Origin: Isoetes taiwanensis
Lineage: Eukaryota; Streptophyta; Lycopodiopsida; Isoetales; Isoetaceae
Direction of reading: 5' to 3'
Assembly (NCBI GenBank): GCA_021234155.1
Contig: JAJEKV010000143.1
Coordinates: 756,636 to 820,635 of the forward strand
Length of the DNA stretch: 64,000 nucleotides
Under the pieces are notes generated by a model that saw nothing but the letters and a program-made list of their open reading frames with translations, searched no databases and was not told where the DNA came from. Positions 45,427-57,663 of this stretch are shown in pieces. How positions within the stretch are numbered: position 1 is the first letter of the stretch; the number at the start of each line of letters is the position of its first letter. A program made the position numbers and the translations under genes.

Positions 45427-45845
45427 TGTTTTTTACCTGTTCAATGATTTATATAGAGTTAAATGGAAATAAACTAATACAAAAAAAAGGGACACCATTA
45501 ACCACAATAGCAAACAAATATTCTATACTAGCAGCATGGGGTAGGAAAGCAAAAGTTGTTAGTATATTGGAAGCAAACAATTGTTGTGAGAAATAATACA
45601 TGAAGGCGACAAAGTCTATTTATGTACAATTAAAAAAACTGCGGCATTGTTAAAACCCATTGGGGGTGAAAGACCATTGGAGTGTGATGGATTCCTTGAG
45701 TGCAAAACAAACAAACAATTGGAGTGTAATGGTTTTGTAACTAGATGTTTAGAATTGCCTATAGTGACCTATTTTTTTCAAAAATGACTACGAGGCAATA
45801 AATACCGATGGTTTTTTCTACGCCCGATTTGGGTTGGACTTCACT

Positions 45846-46228
45846 GGAAACCTCCCCAATTTTCCATGGAAACCTCCCCCACTTTCAGTGGAAACCTCCC
45901 CAACTTTCCCTGGAAACCTCCCTCATTTTCCCGAAAACCTCCCCACCTTTCCCTGGAAACCTCCCCAACTTTCCTGGAAAACCAGGGGAGGTTTCCATAT
46001 ACGAAAACAGGGGAGGTTTCCATGGAAAATTGGGGAGGTTTCCCATAAAAATTAGTAAAAAAAGCCCTCCACAATCTTGATCCACGTGCTTCTTTAATAG
46101 CCACCTCGGTGGTTGGGTAAACATGCCCTTATTAATTACACGCGCCTTTATTAATTACGGCCCTTTATTTTTTTAAATATTTTAATGGAAACCTCCCCAT
46201 TTTCCGAGGAAACTAGGGGAGGTTTCCA
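45846..46228. repeat. Subterminal repeat arrays, motif GGAAACCTCCCC (left side)
   Basis: Five near-exact direct copies and one variant (GAAAACCTCCCC), spaced about 21-23 bp, are followed by three inverted copies (to about 46040). A further direct and inverted pair lies at 46189-46228. Likely transposase binding sites. Confidence 0.9.
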
Positions 46229-46642
46229 TAGAATGTTTATAGTACTTCAGCAGAGGTCGGAATTGGAGCGGCTAGAAAAAAAAACAGGTTGCTGAGATCG
46301 GATCAAAGAGCAGAGTCTTCTGAGTCCCTAAAACTGGCCGACATCCCTGTTTTATAGTCTAATCCTTAGCATTTAGGGATTCAAGCTTCAGTATGTTTGA
46401 TTATGGCATATGGGGCAATATGAAGAGAGATGGATGGATAACACGACCTCAATAACCTTACCTTTTGGACTACGACAAAAGAATGTAAATCAAAGTAGAA
46501 TTGTCATGCTCAGTGGATGTAACCATTGCAATGGTTTTAGAATTAAGTCAGAAATAGGAAAGGAAAAAACATATGAAATTAAATTGACAATGTCAAGGAT
46601 TTTAGATACTAGCTTCCAAACAATGTCAAGGATTTTGGTAAA

Positions 46643-46731
46643 CTGGAGTCAGTGCTTGCTTCTCTTCCACTGCCGAAGAATTTGAAGAGCTTGCAACCAT
46701 ACCTGAAAAATCTGGGCTCTCGCTAGCTGAC
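46643..46731 (-). repeat. Duplicated piece of the dynein light chain exon
   Basis: About 89 bp identical to 47765-47853 (from CTGGAGTCAGTGCTTGCTTC to GCTAGCTGACGAATC). It lies downstream of the gene's stop codon in sense order. Next to it are two copies of ACCCAGAGCTTTATT. Confidence 0.88.
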
Positions 46732-46918
46732 GAATCAGAGCTTTATTTTTTACCCAGAGCTTTATTGACCCAGAGCTTTATTTTTTACTAATTTAACTGC
46801 CATTCTACTCAAATTGGCAGCTGATTTTATTGTTTGAATGATCAAGTGCATACCAAACTCTTCCTAAAATTGGAAAGATGATAGTCTGCACTCTGGAGCC
46901 ACCACAGTATCAGAGATA

Positions 46919-48521
46919 TCAGGATTGTTCGATTACTTCCACTGCAATTTGGAATAGCAGAACTGAAGCCTTTCCAATAGAAAAATAAACGAATCCACCA
47001 ACAGTGTGGGTCACAAATGATCCAAAACTAGTTCCCACAATGCAGTGCCAGACGGGTACATAGCTTATATCAAATTCCTGAACAGGACAATGCCAAAAGA
47101 GTCAGATAAGGATCTTGTGATTCAGAACAAAAATATTCAATAAAGATCATATGAACAATATTGAAACAGAGAAGATTATTACATTTACAAGCAAACAGAA
47201 CTCTGTGAAACACAAGAACAGTTTTAAGAAGGGATAGAAAACAAATAAGAATGTTGAATAACAGTATCAAGAACAGAAATCTATTGACATGCCAAGAAAA
47301 AAGAGAGAGAATCGTAAAAAATAAGAAGAAAACGGGATGAGAGGTGCAAACCTTCTTCAGTGTCCAAGCAACTCGTTTGCAGTTGAGCTTTGGAGTAGAA
47401 GCTAAGACCTCTTGAGCACATTTGATGGCATGATTTTGCATAGATTCAGACATATCTGCTGCCTTCATTTTCACCTTCATATTTGCAGAAGAAGATGACG
47501 AAGAAGAAGGAGAAGAAGGCTGAACAGAAGATACAACAGCTTGCTTCTCCTCAACAGCTGCAGCTACAGATACATCTAAAGCTTGTCTGTCTAAAGGCAA
47601 AGAAGCTTGCCTGTTTAAAGGCACAGAAGCTTGCCTGTCTAAATCCAAAGAGGCTTGTCTGTCCTTACTTCTGCTGGTTTCTGGCTGAGCACTATTAACC
47701 CTAGAGCTAGCTAATTCAACTTGAGAGCAAATCCTAGAACTGGAGTATGCATATGAAGATGAAGCTGGAGTCAGTGCTTGCTTCTCTTCCACTGCCGAAG
47801 AATTTGAAGAGCTTGCAACCATACCTGAAAAATCTGGGCTCTCGCTAGCTGACGAATCTGTGCTGTTTCTAGACTTGCCCGATGCGCAAGAAACTAAAGA
47901 TCTAGCAACGGGTTTCTCATCCACAACACGCGTCAGAGCTTTTGAAGCCTCTTCTGAAATAGAGTTGCTCCTGGACATGGCCGCTGCAGCTTCTTCTAAT
48001 GTTGTGCTCGCTTCTAAGCCGCATCAATGCCTTGGCAGAAAGTGGCAAATGCTTTTCTTGCCTTGGAGCTATCCTCAGATTTGGGGAAGAGCAATCTGAA
48101 ATATTTACAGAGCTACCCTGCTTTCTGGGTCGGACTAGCTCACCATTTCCATTGCCTGGTTGCCGTAGTAGCTTCCATAGCCGCTTGCGTGTGTTCTTGT
48201 ACCCGAACCTTGCCTACAACTCTTCTGGGCGAGCCTTCTAGGCTTGAACCTGCAGATCCAGCCATTCCATTTCTAATCTCTCTTGCCGGAACTAGATTTC
48301 CAGCGGTTCCTGGTGACCTCCGTCCCGCAAAGTAGTACTTATCTCTTACATGCCTGATTACATCTTCGTCCACAGAGCCCATTTCTGTCTTCCTTATATC
48401 TTGATCAAAAACATCCCGTCCAAGCTACCTGGATAATGCGTCCTCCATCGCCATAGCTATGGACGCCTCAGTGCCTCACTCCAAATGAGCGCCAAAGATA
48501 TTCTGAGCCACCGCCATAGAC
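46919..48521 (-). pseudogene. LC8-type dynein light chain gene with long N-terminal extension
   Basis: Exon 2 (46919-47077) encodes [20 protein letters not shown], then [19 protein letters not shown], the C-terminal half of LC8/DYNLL. Exon 1 ends at 47352 with SMQNHAIKCAQEVLASTPKL, then NCKRVAWTLKK, the N-terminal half. The intron (47078-47351) has GT and AG ends. LC8 is a dimeric hub of dynein and other complexes. Before it is a serine-rich extension with three RQASLPLDRQA-like repeats; ATGs lie at 47978, 48382 and 48521. Upstream of 47978 the extension is interrupted by a frameshift near 48010-48140 and two in-frame stops (near 48429 and 48480). The core looks functional; the full extension does not. 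The intron shows DNA-level capture, not retroposition. Confidence 0.82.
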
Positions 48522-48588
48522 ATTAAATTTAGGTTATTATGAATAGCTGCTGTCACAAAAGAAAAATTAATATATTTTTGGGATTTTA

Positions 48589-48690
48589 TGGAAACCTCCC
48601 CAGGTTAGCAAGATTGGAAACCTCCCCAGGCTTTGGCTGAAAGTTGGGGAGGTTTCCATAAGAGAAAATTTGGGAGGTTTCCATTCTTGG
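48589..48690. repeat. Subterminal repeats, motif GGAAACCTCCCC (right side)
   Basis: Two direct and two inverted copies of the same 12-bp motif as at the left end, placed just inside the right terminal repeat. Confidence 0.9.
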
Positions 48691-49092
48691 GACCCTAACC
48701 CAATTCGGGCGTATATAATTTGAGCGAATAAATACCCTTGATGATAAAAAATTTCATTTCCCACCAACAAAATCAACGAAATCAAGAAAATGGAAAATGA
48801 TGAATGAGACAATGCAGTCGAACAACCCAAAGATCATTTACAACAGAAAAAATGGCGCGATTAGTAGCCTACCTCTTCATCGCCACCATAAAATCTTGAT
48901 TAAATCTTCTTGAGTAGCGCCTGCTCATCCAGGGTTCGTTCACAGTCGCCAGAAGCAAAATCAGTAAGTATACAGAAAAATCAAGTGAAATGCAAAGATG
49001 CTTGGCGATAAACTTTCCTTTTTTAGGATCCTTCTATGCTGCATTTATACTTCTGTCAGTTTCTAACGCTTATTTTCGTCTGGTGTTTCTTA

Positions 49093-49480
49093 ATGTCTTC
49101 CAATAAGTCTGACAAGGGTAAAAATGCATCAACGGAGGAGTCTACAGGCGATAAGCTGGAAAATTTGATGGCCAATGTGCCAGAAGATGTTCTAGCTGCT
49201 CTAATGACGGAATTGGAGAAAAGGATACGAAGCAATACCAAAGATCGAAATGGTGATTCAGGAAAGAAGTTGCAAAAAAAAAGGGAAAGGAGAGGTAATG
49301 TATGCATTTCTTTCATTCTACAAGACCAATGCATGTGGACGAGGACTCTTGGAAGAGGTTTTCAGAATCATGTGAAAAAACTTATGAGCGTCAAAAGTAT
49401 GCCGCATCCAAGCGGGAAAACAAACAACGCACTGGTTCTGGTGGAGTCATGTCATTGAAGACAAAATTTGTAAGTAGAAA
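49093..49480 (+). CDS. Possible TNPA-like transposon protein, two frames
   Basis: From the ATG at 49093 the product is charged (DKLENLMANVPEDVLAALMT). After a frame change or short intron near 49300 it reads DSWKRFSESCEKTYERQKYA and then RTGSGGVMSLKTKF. The second part recalls the plant Ptta/En/Spm transposase region, in which K/R-rich helix and T-G-S are conserved. Recognition is weak. It points away from the minus-strand ORF at 45426, with the dynein-carrying element inserted between them. Confidence 0.35.
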
Positions 49481-49829
49481 TTGTTTTTTTTCCTCTAGTG
49501 CTTTTATCTTGAATCATTGTTTCTTTTTTTCCTTTTGGCTTGTCTTTCAAAACCATATTAGAAATAAGATCATTAAAGTATCGTATCATATGTGGAAACA
49601 TAGACTATAAAAGGCAAAGTTTTCTACTTATTTTCTATGGGCTCACTGAATTTCATGTAACGATCGCAATAAGTGGCCTTAAAGAGCAGTTTGCAAACAA
49701 ATCCTATGCTGCTAATATGCTGCAGAAGCACCCATATCACAATATATACATACATCTTTTGTAGTATTAAGGAAGAAGGTCCTTGCATCCTAATTAAAGG
49801 CGTGGAATTGTAGTCCTTAGTATTTGAAG
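49481..49829. other. No recognised feature
   Basis: Short unsupported frames only. Confidence 0.4.
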
Positions 49830-50310
49830 CCATGCTTTCAAGTGTGTAATCTCGTGTCAACTTATAACAGATTCCGTAAATGTTGGTCGCTCTAAAAAAT
49901 GCGCCTTGCATGAACAAATACTTTTACACGTCCCCGCAATCATGTATAGAGCTAGCATTCGCTCCATTCATGTAAGACACGGGAAGGTAATTATAATTTT
50001 CCATCCGAACCAAGTGTTGGTTGCTTGAAGGGTCACTAGAATTGCGACAAAAGGGAAACATTGGGATTGCGGCCCGTGTCGTTCTTCGAGTATATTGAAT
50101 CGAACTTGTCGACACAAGTGATCCATTTTCGATTGAAATATTTAAACAAAATTTGCATTAACCTTTGAAATGCACATACCATATGATCCACAACCGCTGT
50201 GTAAATTGCGGTTGTCCACTCCAATTTGGAAGATCAAAGATCATTTGCCAACGAGTAGCATTCCAAGTATAAACTTCTAGTTTACCCCTCGAGTTTATTT
50301 GTAGGTATTG
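49830..50310 (-). pseudogene. G-type lectin S-receptor-like gene, downstream part (split by element 2)
   Basis: Continues the frame from 63518: KLEVYTWNATRWQMIFDLPN (S-locus glycoprotein domain), then in shifted frames CGSYGMC (EGF-like region) and CKSICSCKA, which resembles the PAN/apple domain. No kinase domain is seen before 49830. Several frameshifts suggest the gene was already decaying or is poorly assembled. It is a plasma-membrane receptor family in plants. Confidence 0.65.
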
Positions 50311-51953
50311 TGTGACGCCCTGCTAAACATACGGGCGCCGGCCGTACCCTCTCTCGGCAGAAATCCCCCATCCGCTCATCAACCGCATGGGCCTTTTCGC
50401 TACCCCGCACTCGAGATGACTCCTAGTGCGGGAAGGGAATACGAAGGTATCTTGGCGCCCTTCCCTATGGGCTCCTATAACAAATGGCGATAACACGTCG
50501 AAACTAGCATAAAACATATACAAATACTACCTCGAAGGGTAGTGCACCACACATATACCAATGCCAAGATCATAATCACAAACCATAAAACAGAGAGCTC
50601 CTACCCCTGCTCGGACTCATAAGGAGGATGACCGACCCGGCTAGGCCTCAAGATAGAGCGCACCCGAGTCATGGCAATGGCGTAGGGCTGGCATAGAACA
50701 ATGGCTAGGGTTGACCACTCCATCCGCCCCTCCTGTGCATACTTTGCGGATGGGCTAGATCGGGGCTCGACAGGGACTCTAGCCTTCCCGGATCACGCAA
50801 TCCCATGGCATCACCCATCGGGACTACTCCAGTTGCATCTCCCCTCGTCCGATGAGGCGGAAGGGTTGCATCTCCCCTTCCCGGGGTCTAGAGGTGCCGT
50901 GGGCGGCTAGAGAATCGCGGGCGACACACGATTCTGCACCAGTGAACCCCCAAAACGAGCCAAGCCATCACTTGCAGCTCTCGAGAGGCAGGGGCAACAC
51001 CATTGCCCCGGAGGTGTCGGACCATGCTCGGCCCACAACGCAAGTGACCCACCATAAGCCTAGCCCACTATGGGATCCCCCGGCCCCCCCACTCGCGGGG
51101 ATCCTCCCTCCACTTTCCCTCTAGCCCCGTTATCCGGTGCTGAGTCATATCATAGCCTCAATAGCCCCGGTGGGCTCCTATGCACAATGCCGCAACTAAT
51201 AGGAACTAAGGGGTCTACTCTAGGAGCATACTACATATGGCTCTAGGTCTCTACCCCCCTTCCCAATACAAGAGGAGCAAACATGATCAACCATCATCAC
51301 ATAATCATCACATCATGAGAATAACCATAAGAAGAACATCTTAACCTAATCATACAACTAACTAATAGTTAGGGTTCCTTGATTAGGGTTCAAGATGTTG
51401 AATATGGGTTCTAGGATGGCTCTACTCTAGATACAAAATACTAGCACACCTGGAATGCTAATCCCAGATGAGCTATCACAACTACTATCCTACATACCGC
51501 TCCCTCGATGCTCTCCCTCCGGATCCGGGCCTCCATAGTCTTCGACTCACAAGCTGCTGTTCCTCCTCCAAGAACGGGTCTACCCTGCTGGGGCTGCTGC
51601 ACCAGCCTATGCCACAACGAACGATGTTCGAAACGGGGTTTCGAACAAGTAGGTGAGTCTCTGGGTGCTAGGGCTGGAAAGAGGTCTAGGGTTAGGGTTT
51701 ATGCCTATATAAGTTAGGTCCACCTAGGATGCCACGTGGCACCAATCGGGTGAGTCCTGTGTGGCGGTGCCCCAATAGGTTAAGGCCACGTGGATAATGG
51801 CTTAACCTATGGTTGGCTAAGTTATGAGAATAACTTAGCCATGCCCCCTAGTGCCACAATCTATGGTATACAAGGCTATGAAGATAGACTTTATGGTGGT
51901 GACGGATCCAGGAATATACGTATTTATGGCGTATATTCCCCTGGACCGTCACA
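50311..51953 (-). repeat. Element 2, 3' LTR (left)
   Basis: 1643 bp, very similar to the right LTR (61879-63517) with scattered small indels, mostly in the GC-rich first third. Confidence 0.93.
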
Positions 51954-51989
51954 TTCTCCCCCCCTTAGGACAATGCTGTCCTCAGCATT
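51954..51989 (-). promoter_or_regulatory. Element 2 polypurine tract and conserved hairpin
   Basis: The minus strand reads AAGGGGGGGGAGAA directly beside the 3' LTR. The hairpin AATGCTGTCCTCAGCATT at 51972-51989 is identical to that of element 1 (18713-18730). The following about 830 bp (to 52819) is non-coding, with CCCATCATCGCC-type short repeats. Confidence 0.85.
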
Positions 51990-52819
51990 GCGCTAAGGTG
52001 ACGAACCTACCTTATGCCTGCAACACATCAACAACATGTCATAATCTTTAGTTTAGTTTAGCAATCAAGTTTTATTAGTTCAAGTCAAAATTTTAGGCCA
52101 TATTTGTACTTATACAAAATTATATAGCCTTAACATCGTTATTTCTTATAATAATTCAAAATACTATTATAAGAGTTATTAGGGTTCATAATCTAATTAT
52201 GGCTCCCCCTATCTTCTCGTAACGCGCTCCTCGTTGAAGTCCTCCTTCTACTTGCCTCGCAAAAGGAGCACATTACGCTAGTTTAGTTAATAATTTGTGG
52301 TTTTAGGGGACCACCCCTTACCTCCTTGAGCCGAACCACCGCTCAAGGTTGTCCTACTACCTTGCCCAAGATCATGGCCCTTTCGGTTTGAGCTTAGGGA
52401 TCATTTAAGATGCTCCCATCATTGCCCATGATCGAAGTGCTACCTTGTACACGATCCCCCTGGATCGAGTACACCCCAAAGGCATCATGCCCCGAGGGTT
52501 TCAGCTAGGGAACGCCTCACGATCCCATCATCGCCAAGATGATCACTTAAGCCTCACCATGACCCTCCTACGGCCGTGTGTGTGCATTCCCCGCATCGTG
52601 GCATAGAGATCATCCGATCGATGTCCCATCATCGCCCACCATGCCTCATTCCTCACTCACATGACCCTAATGGTCATGCGCACCTCTTGGTGCGTGTGGC
52701 CTAGAGAATGCCCTAAAGGCGTATCCCATCATCGCCCACACGATCCAAGGTTCTGGCACATGCACCCTAGTAACTAGAATGCATGCGCCCGGGCTTAGGG
52801 CTTACTAACAACATACTAG

Positions 52820-53209
52820 CTAACCACCGCAAAGTCGGGCTTCCACCAAGCCTGAGACGACTCGCCCATCAAACTCCTTCATAAACTCTGGGTATTGCTT
52901 CTCCAAGTCTTGCTTCAATACCCATGTCGCATCTTCCACGGGTAAGTGCTTCCACTTAACCAAATATTGGAGGAACTGGGACCTCCTAGTCTTCTTGAAT
53001 GACTTATCAAGAAGCAATTCAGGCACTATTTCTACTTGCTCCTCCGTCATTTCCAACAAAGTTGGAGTATCCAAAACCTCCTCAGGGTTAGGATTGTGCC
53101 TCTTTAATAAACTTACGTGGAAGACCTTGTGGACCTTAAGATGGGCGGAAGATCCAACTTGTAGGCTTGAGAGCCCACTCTCTCCAAAAATCTTGAACGG
53201 ACCGCCCAC
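52820..53209 (-). pseudogene. Element 2 integrase C-terminus and chromodomain
   Basis: One open frame joins the integrase tail (LKVHKVFHVSLLKRHNPNPE) to a chromodomain (FLQYLVKWKHLPVEDATWVL) that is nearly the same as in element 1. This region, uninterrupted for 129 codons, would bind methylated H3 tails in related elements. Confidence 0.9.
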
Positions 53210-53453
53210 CTAGGGGCAAGCTTCTTGCAGCCCCAATCCAGCCTTTGGCTTGCTTCACCTTTGATCTTCAACCAAACGGATCGCCCACCTTAAACTCCCT
53301 TACTTGTCCTCCGTGCTTGCCTGGCTACACTCTTCTCACCGACTTCTTGCCGCCAATAAATAACCCCTTACTTCCTCTACTAGTCAGCCGTGATATCCCC
53401 TAACATCTCGGGATACTTCTACCTTGGACACGGATTGTGCCGTGTGTCCGGGG

Positions 53454-54190
53454 TTAAGCACCGCACCCGTAATTTACCATAAAAGGAGACATCTGAGATG
53501 ACTCCTGCTTGGCACTGTTGTAGGCGAATTCCACCAAGTGGATGTACTCATCCCACTTGGATTGCTTATTCCACACATAGCTCCGAAGCATGTCTTCAAT
53601 GATCCGATTCGGCCCTTTCCGCCCCGCCATCCGCTTGGGGATGATATGCCGCACTCATGGAGAGCTTCGTCCTCAATGGTGCTGAAGAGGTCCTGCCAGA
53701 AGGCACTCATAAACTTCTTCGTCCCTATCAGATATTATCTCCCGAGGCATGCCATGGAGTCTGAAAATCTCCCTTACGAATAACTTGGCAGTATCTAATG
53801 CGGTGTCGGTAGTCTTGCAAGGCACAAAATGTGCCATCTTAGATAACTTATCTACGACCACCATCAATGCATCCTTGCCTCGAAGAGTTCTAGGGAGACC
53901 TGTGATGAAATCCATGCTTATGACCTCCCACTTTGCATTTGGCACCCCAATGGCTCTAAAGCACCCTTGAATCCGGTTGTTCCGCCTTTGGTCTCATTGA
54001 CATAACCGGGTAATCCCAATATATGCAGCTATCCGCCTCTTCATTCCCTCGCCAGAAGTAGCTACTTCAATCTTGAAATAGGTCTTCATGAAGCCAAAGA
54101 TGTCCTCGCTATTGGGCTGTTATGTGTGTCATGAAGAATTAGCTTCCTTACCCCGATGATTCTGGGCACACACAACTTATGCTTGTGATA
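53454..54190 (-). pseudogene. Element 2 integrase
   Basis: The catalytic core has WEVISMDFITGLPRTLRGKD (first D), the block PREIISDRD (second D) and, in another frame, NRIIEDML (E). The zinc domain before it (54000-54190) survives only in broken frames. More frameshifts than in element 1. Confidence 0.85.
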
Positions 54191-54199
54191 CAACAGTTG

Positions 54200-55700
54200 C
54201 CTTCCTTCTTATAATGCTTGAAGGCTTCCCCGCCCCTTATCCTGCTCGGCTTCCTTGGAAAGGCTTTCCCATACCTCCTTGAAGTCTACATCCGCTGGCA
54301 AGGACTCCTCAATCTTCTTGCCAAACTCACTAAAGAGTGGAAATCGCATTACAATGCGCCCTTGTCCGAAATGGTCTCCTCGAGAGGGCATCTCGCTACA
54401 ACATTGCTTACCGTGCTTATATATAATATCAAAATCATATTCCTCAAGGAATTCCATCCACCTCCTTTGCCTTAAGTTGAGGAGTGGTCGGGTGAAAAGA
54501 TATCAAGGCTCGTGATCGTGATCCAACCGAAACTTCCTTCCCAAAGAAGATAATGCCTCCATATCCTCAATGCCCCGACAATGGCTAGCAGCTCCTCGAT
54601 CATGGGTTGGGTAGCGTTGTTCGGCGCCGCTCATCTTCTTCGAGTCGAGGGCTTACTACCCTTCCTTCTTGCATCAAGACCGCCTGTTATATCTTGCTTG
54701 CATCTCTGCTGCTACCAACTTATCCTTACTTCGATCCGGAGAACAAGCACCGGTGTCATTGTTAAGGCCTCTTTAAGCTTCTCAAAAGAAGCTTGACTTT
54801 CTAGCCAATGGCTAGCCCAATCCTTAATCTTCTTGGCCTTAGTGAGGTCCCACAGAGGGGACGCCCACTTAGCAAAGTCCTTCACTTAACTTTCTCAGAG
54901 TATCCCGCCAACCCGAGAAAGCTTCTTACTTCTGCCACATTCCTTGAGCTGGCCAATCAACTATTGCCTCAATCTTAGATGGATCTGTGGAGATTCCTGA
55001 TGTTACTACATGCCCCAAGTACTCCACCCTACCAAGTTAAAGTGGCACTTAGAGAGCTTCCCATACAACCGATGACGCCTCAACTTCTCCAACACTTTCC
55101 CCGAGATGCCGACAATGCTCTTCAAGGACTTGTCAGATTAGATGTCGCCGAAGAAGACAATAACAAACTCATCCAAGAAGTCTCAAAGATGTCGCTCATA
55201 AGGCGATAAATGTTAAGAGAGCTGCTCGACAATCCAAAGGGCATTATCAGAACTCAAATGACCATACCGCTGCTCAAAGCAGTCTTATGGATGTCCTCTT
55301 CTTTTTATTCTTATCCGATGGTATCCCCGATCTCAAATCAATCTTAGAGAATACCTTTGCTCCTTGTAGCTGATCCATTAGGTCATCCGCCTTTGGCAAT
55401 GCATACTTATTCTTTATCGCCCGCTTATTAAGTCGGGCGATAGTCTATGCACATTCTTAAGCTTCCATCCTTCTTCTTGACAAAGAGTATAGGTGTCTCG
55501 AAAGGAGACACACTTGCTCTTATAAATCCAAGCTCGAGCAATTCCTCGCAAATGTTTGAGCTCACCAATTCGATGCTCATTCTATATGGCGCCTTACCGG
55601 TAGGCTTCGTGATCCCGAGCCAATGTGATCTCACATTCCACACCCCTATAAGGTGGCAAACTGCCGGATTTCATCCGAAATACATCCTTGAACTCTGAAA
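54200..55700 (-). pseudogene. Element 2 reverse transcriptase and RNase H
   Basis: The 55428-55643 frame is the finger region: [20 protein letters not shown], then IDYRPT. The RNase H/connection region is at 54209-54457 (MEFLEEYDFDIIYKHGKQ). Between them the palm and thumb are present only in short shifted pieces. Without a continuous frame it cannot be functional. Confidence 0.82.
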
Positions 55701-55749
55701 TAAGCCTTTGCTATCCGCCTCAAGCAAATGATTTCCCTTTGTGTCACTT

Positions 55750-57663
55750 CCATCCCCGCCGCCTCGCTCCACCGATTCCATCCTCAAGATGTAATCCACC
55801 TTATTCCTTTCTATACTCTTCCTTAGCCGCTTCAAAGAAATACACCGCATAGGAGAATCTAGCTTCTTACCTTTCACTATCAACTTGCCGCCGCCCGGGT
55901 GCCGCCATGGTGACTTCATTCCTGGCCGCAATCAATCATGGCTTTGGCTGGCTTCAAAAATTCCATCCCTACTATCGTATCATATCTTCCATGTCCATGA
56001 CTTCTGCTCCCATCGGCCACTTAGCCCCACTAAGGTCTATGTCAAAGGTGATCCTCCTCCCCTTAGTGTGTCGAATGGCGCCATGGCCATAGCTACCGGC
56101 CTTGGCTTAGACTTCAATACCTTGTTCTTCATTAGAGCAGCCCAATCTAGGAGATGCAAAATTATGAGAGCTACCAGATCTATGAGGACTACATAAGGAT
56201 TACTATCTATGATCCCATCAGCCAAATATGACAGCTTGACTGATTCTCTATATCATCCGACTCAATGTTTGCACATATGTGACACTCACCATCTATGAAG
56301 TCCTCGGGCCTCCCGCCGGTCATCGCCCCGTCCCCGCTTCATTGGGGAGTCCCAATCCAAGAGTTCTCGCCAAGGCCGACTGCATGACTAATGGACAATC
56401 ATGTGTCCGTGCCCCCGGCCGGAAGCACTGAAGCATAACTTCTTCTCAATGCATTCCCCGCTCTTTTCCTTCGGCAGACTCGCCTAGGAGACGCTTTTAA
56501 GAGCGCTGCCCCCGATGCATTCTCGTGGGTTTACGGTCCCCAAAAGCTTTGCTCGACCCTTACCTTGCTGCCGACTCCTCGATGGTGTAGTCACTGATTG
56601 CTTACCCCGATATTGTCCCCGATACACGCCTCAACTCTTACCCCGGGTTGATCGCTTTTTGGAGTTGCCGGTGCCTCCTCCAAACTTATAGCTTTATCTT
56701 CGGCTCAAGCAAGAATCGACTTCGGGTTGATTGCTCTAACAAGCCTCTTGATATTGCTATTCAACCCCTCAATGTAAGTATCCACGGCTTGCCTCTCTCG
56801 AGACTCCGTGAACATGCACCGAGCCTCATAAATTCTTCAGAGATACTTAGCCACCGATAAACTACCCCGATTCAACCTCAGAAACTAGCCGGATCCGCTC
56901 TACTAGTGTGAGACCTTGGCACATAGTGCTTATGGAAAGCCTTGCCGAAAGTCTTAAACCTCGCAGCTGTTCCTTTTCGCCTTGTTGGATTTAGCATATC
57001 CCTTCCACCGCATCCTTGCCGGGTCCAATAAGGTTAGTTGTAGCAACTTTCCTATGTCCTTGTCTTTCATACCGTATGAGTTGCCAAATTCTTCCATTTC
57101 ATCAAGCCATGCTTCAAAATTTCTCCATGCCCGATCCGTTCTTCCCCGAACCGGCCGAAGCTTCCTTGTCTTCCATACATTGCTCATAGCACTATCCACC
57201 TTTTTCCTCGATAATCACCGCCTTTTCTTGCTCTTTTCCCTCGCTTTAGGTGTGTCGACCGACCGGCTCTGAGCTAGAGCTGTCCCTCACCGGAAGAACT
57301 GCCCGATGAGCCGGAGCCGGATGATGATGGGCCCTCGGTTCTCCTCTTCCTTCTCCTATCCCCGACGCTCCCTTGGTTGCCCTCCCCTTCCTCGGGCCGA
57401 GGGACTTCGCCACCACCCTAAAACAAGGTGGAGGTGGGTGACCATCTTCCCCGCGGCATTCATGAGAGGTGTCGCCTTCGGGCTGATGAGGTGTTGCATC
57501 CGATTCCTCATCCGCACTAAACCTTGCGCTGATCGCCTCGTGACATATCCTGCTCAACATCTTCTTGTTCCCTGCCAAACAAATTCCTTGGTACCCAATT
57601 GCGTGGTCGGTGCTGATCTTGAGATCCTGCACTTGAGTTCCTTGCTGCAAGGATTGATCATCA
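55750..57663 (-). pseudogene. Element 2 protease and gag
   Basis: Around 56180 the retropepsin block appears as SGSSHNFASPRL in a shifted frame. Near 56420-56460 a CCHC knuckle remains (QCFRPGARTHDCP). The gag core is at 56954-57199 (RAWRNFEAWLDEMEEFGNSY, then DPARMRWKGYA), preceded by a low-complexity N-terminal part (57246-57650). Gag is homologous in position, not clearly in sequence, to that of element 1. Confidence 0.72.

Larger units (their letters stand above)
45807..48726 (-). mobile_element. Mutator-like element of 2.9 kb carrying a dynein light chain gene
   Basis: A perfect 10-bp direct repeat, AATAAATACC, flanks it (45797-45806 and 48727-48736). The ends are imperfect inverted repeats sharing TACGCCCGA(A/T)TTGGGTT, followed by clusters of the 12-bp motif GGAAACCTCCCC in both orientations. 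The only gene inside is an LC8 dynein light chain gene with an intron, and no transposase, so this looks like a Pack-type element that captured a host gene. Assignment to MULE rests on the length of the target duplication; CACTA-like subterminal repeats are an alternative hint. Confidence 0.65.

Noticed and set aside
45808-46124. Four overlapping W/F/P-rich frames at 45.8-46.1 kb
   Set aside because: They are translations of the GGAAACCTCCCC repeat array.
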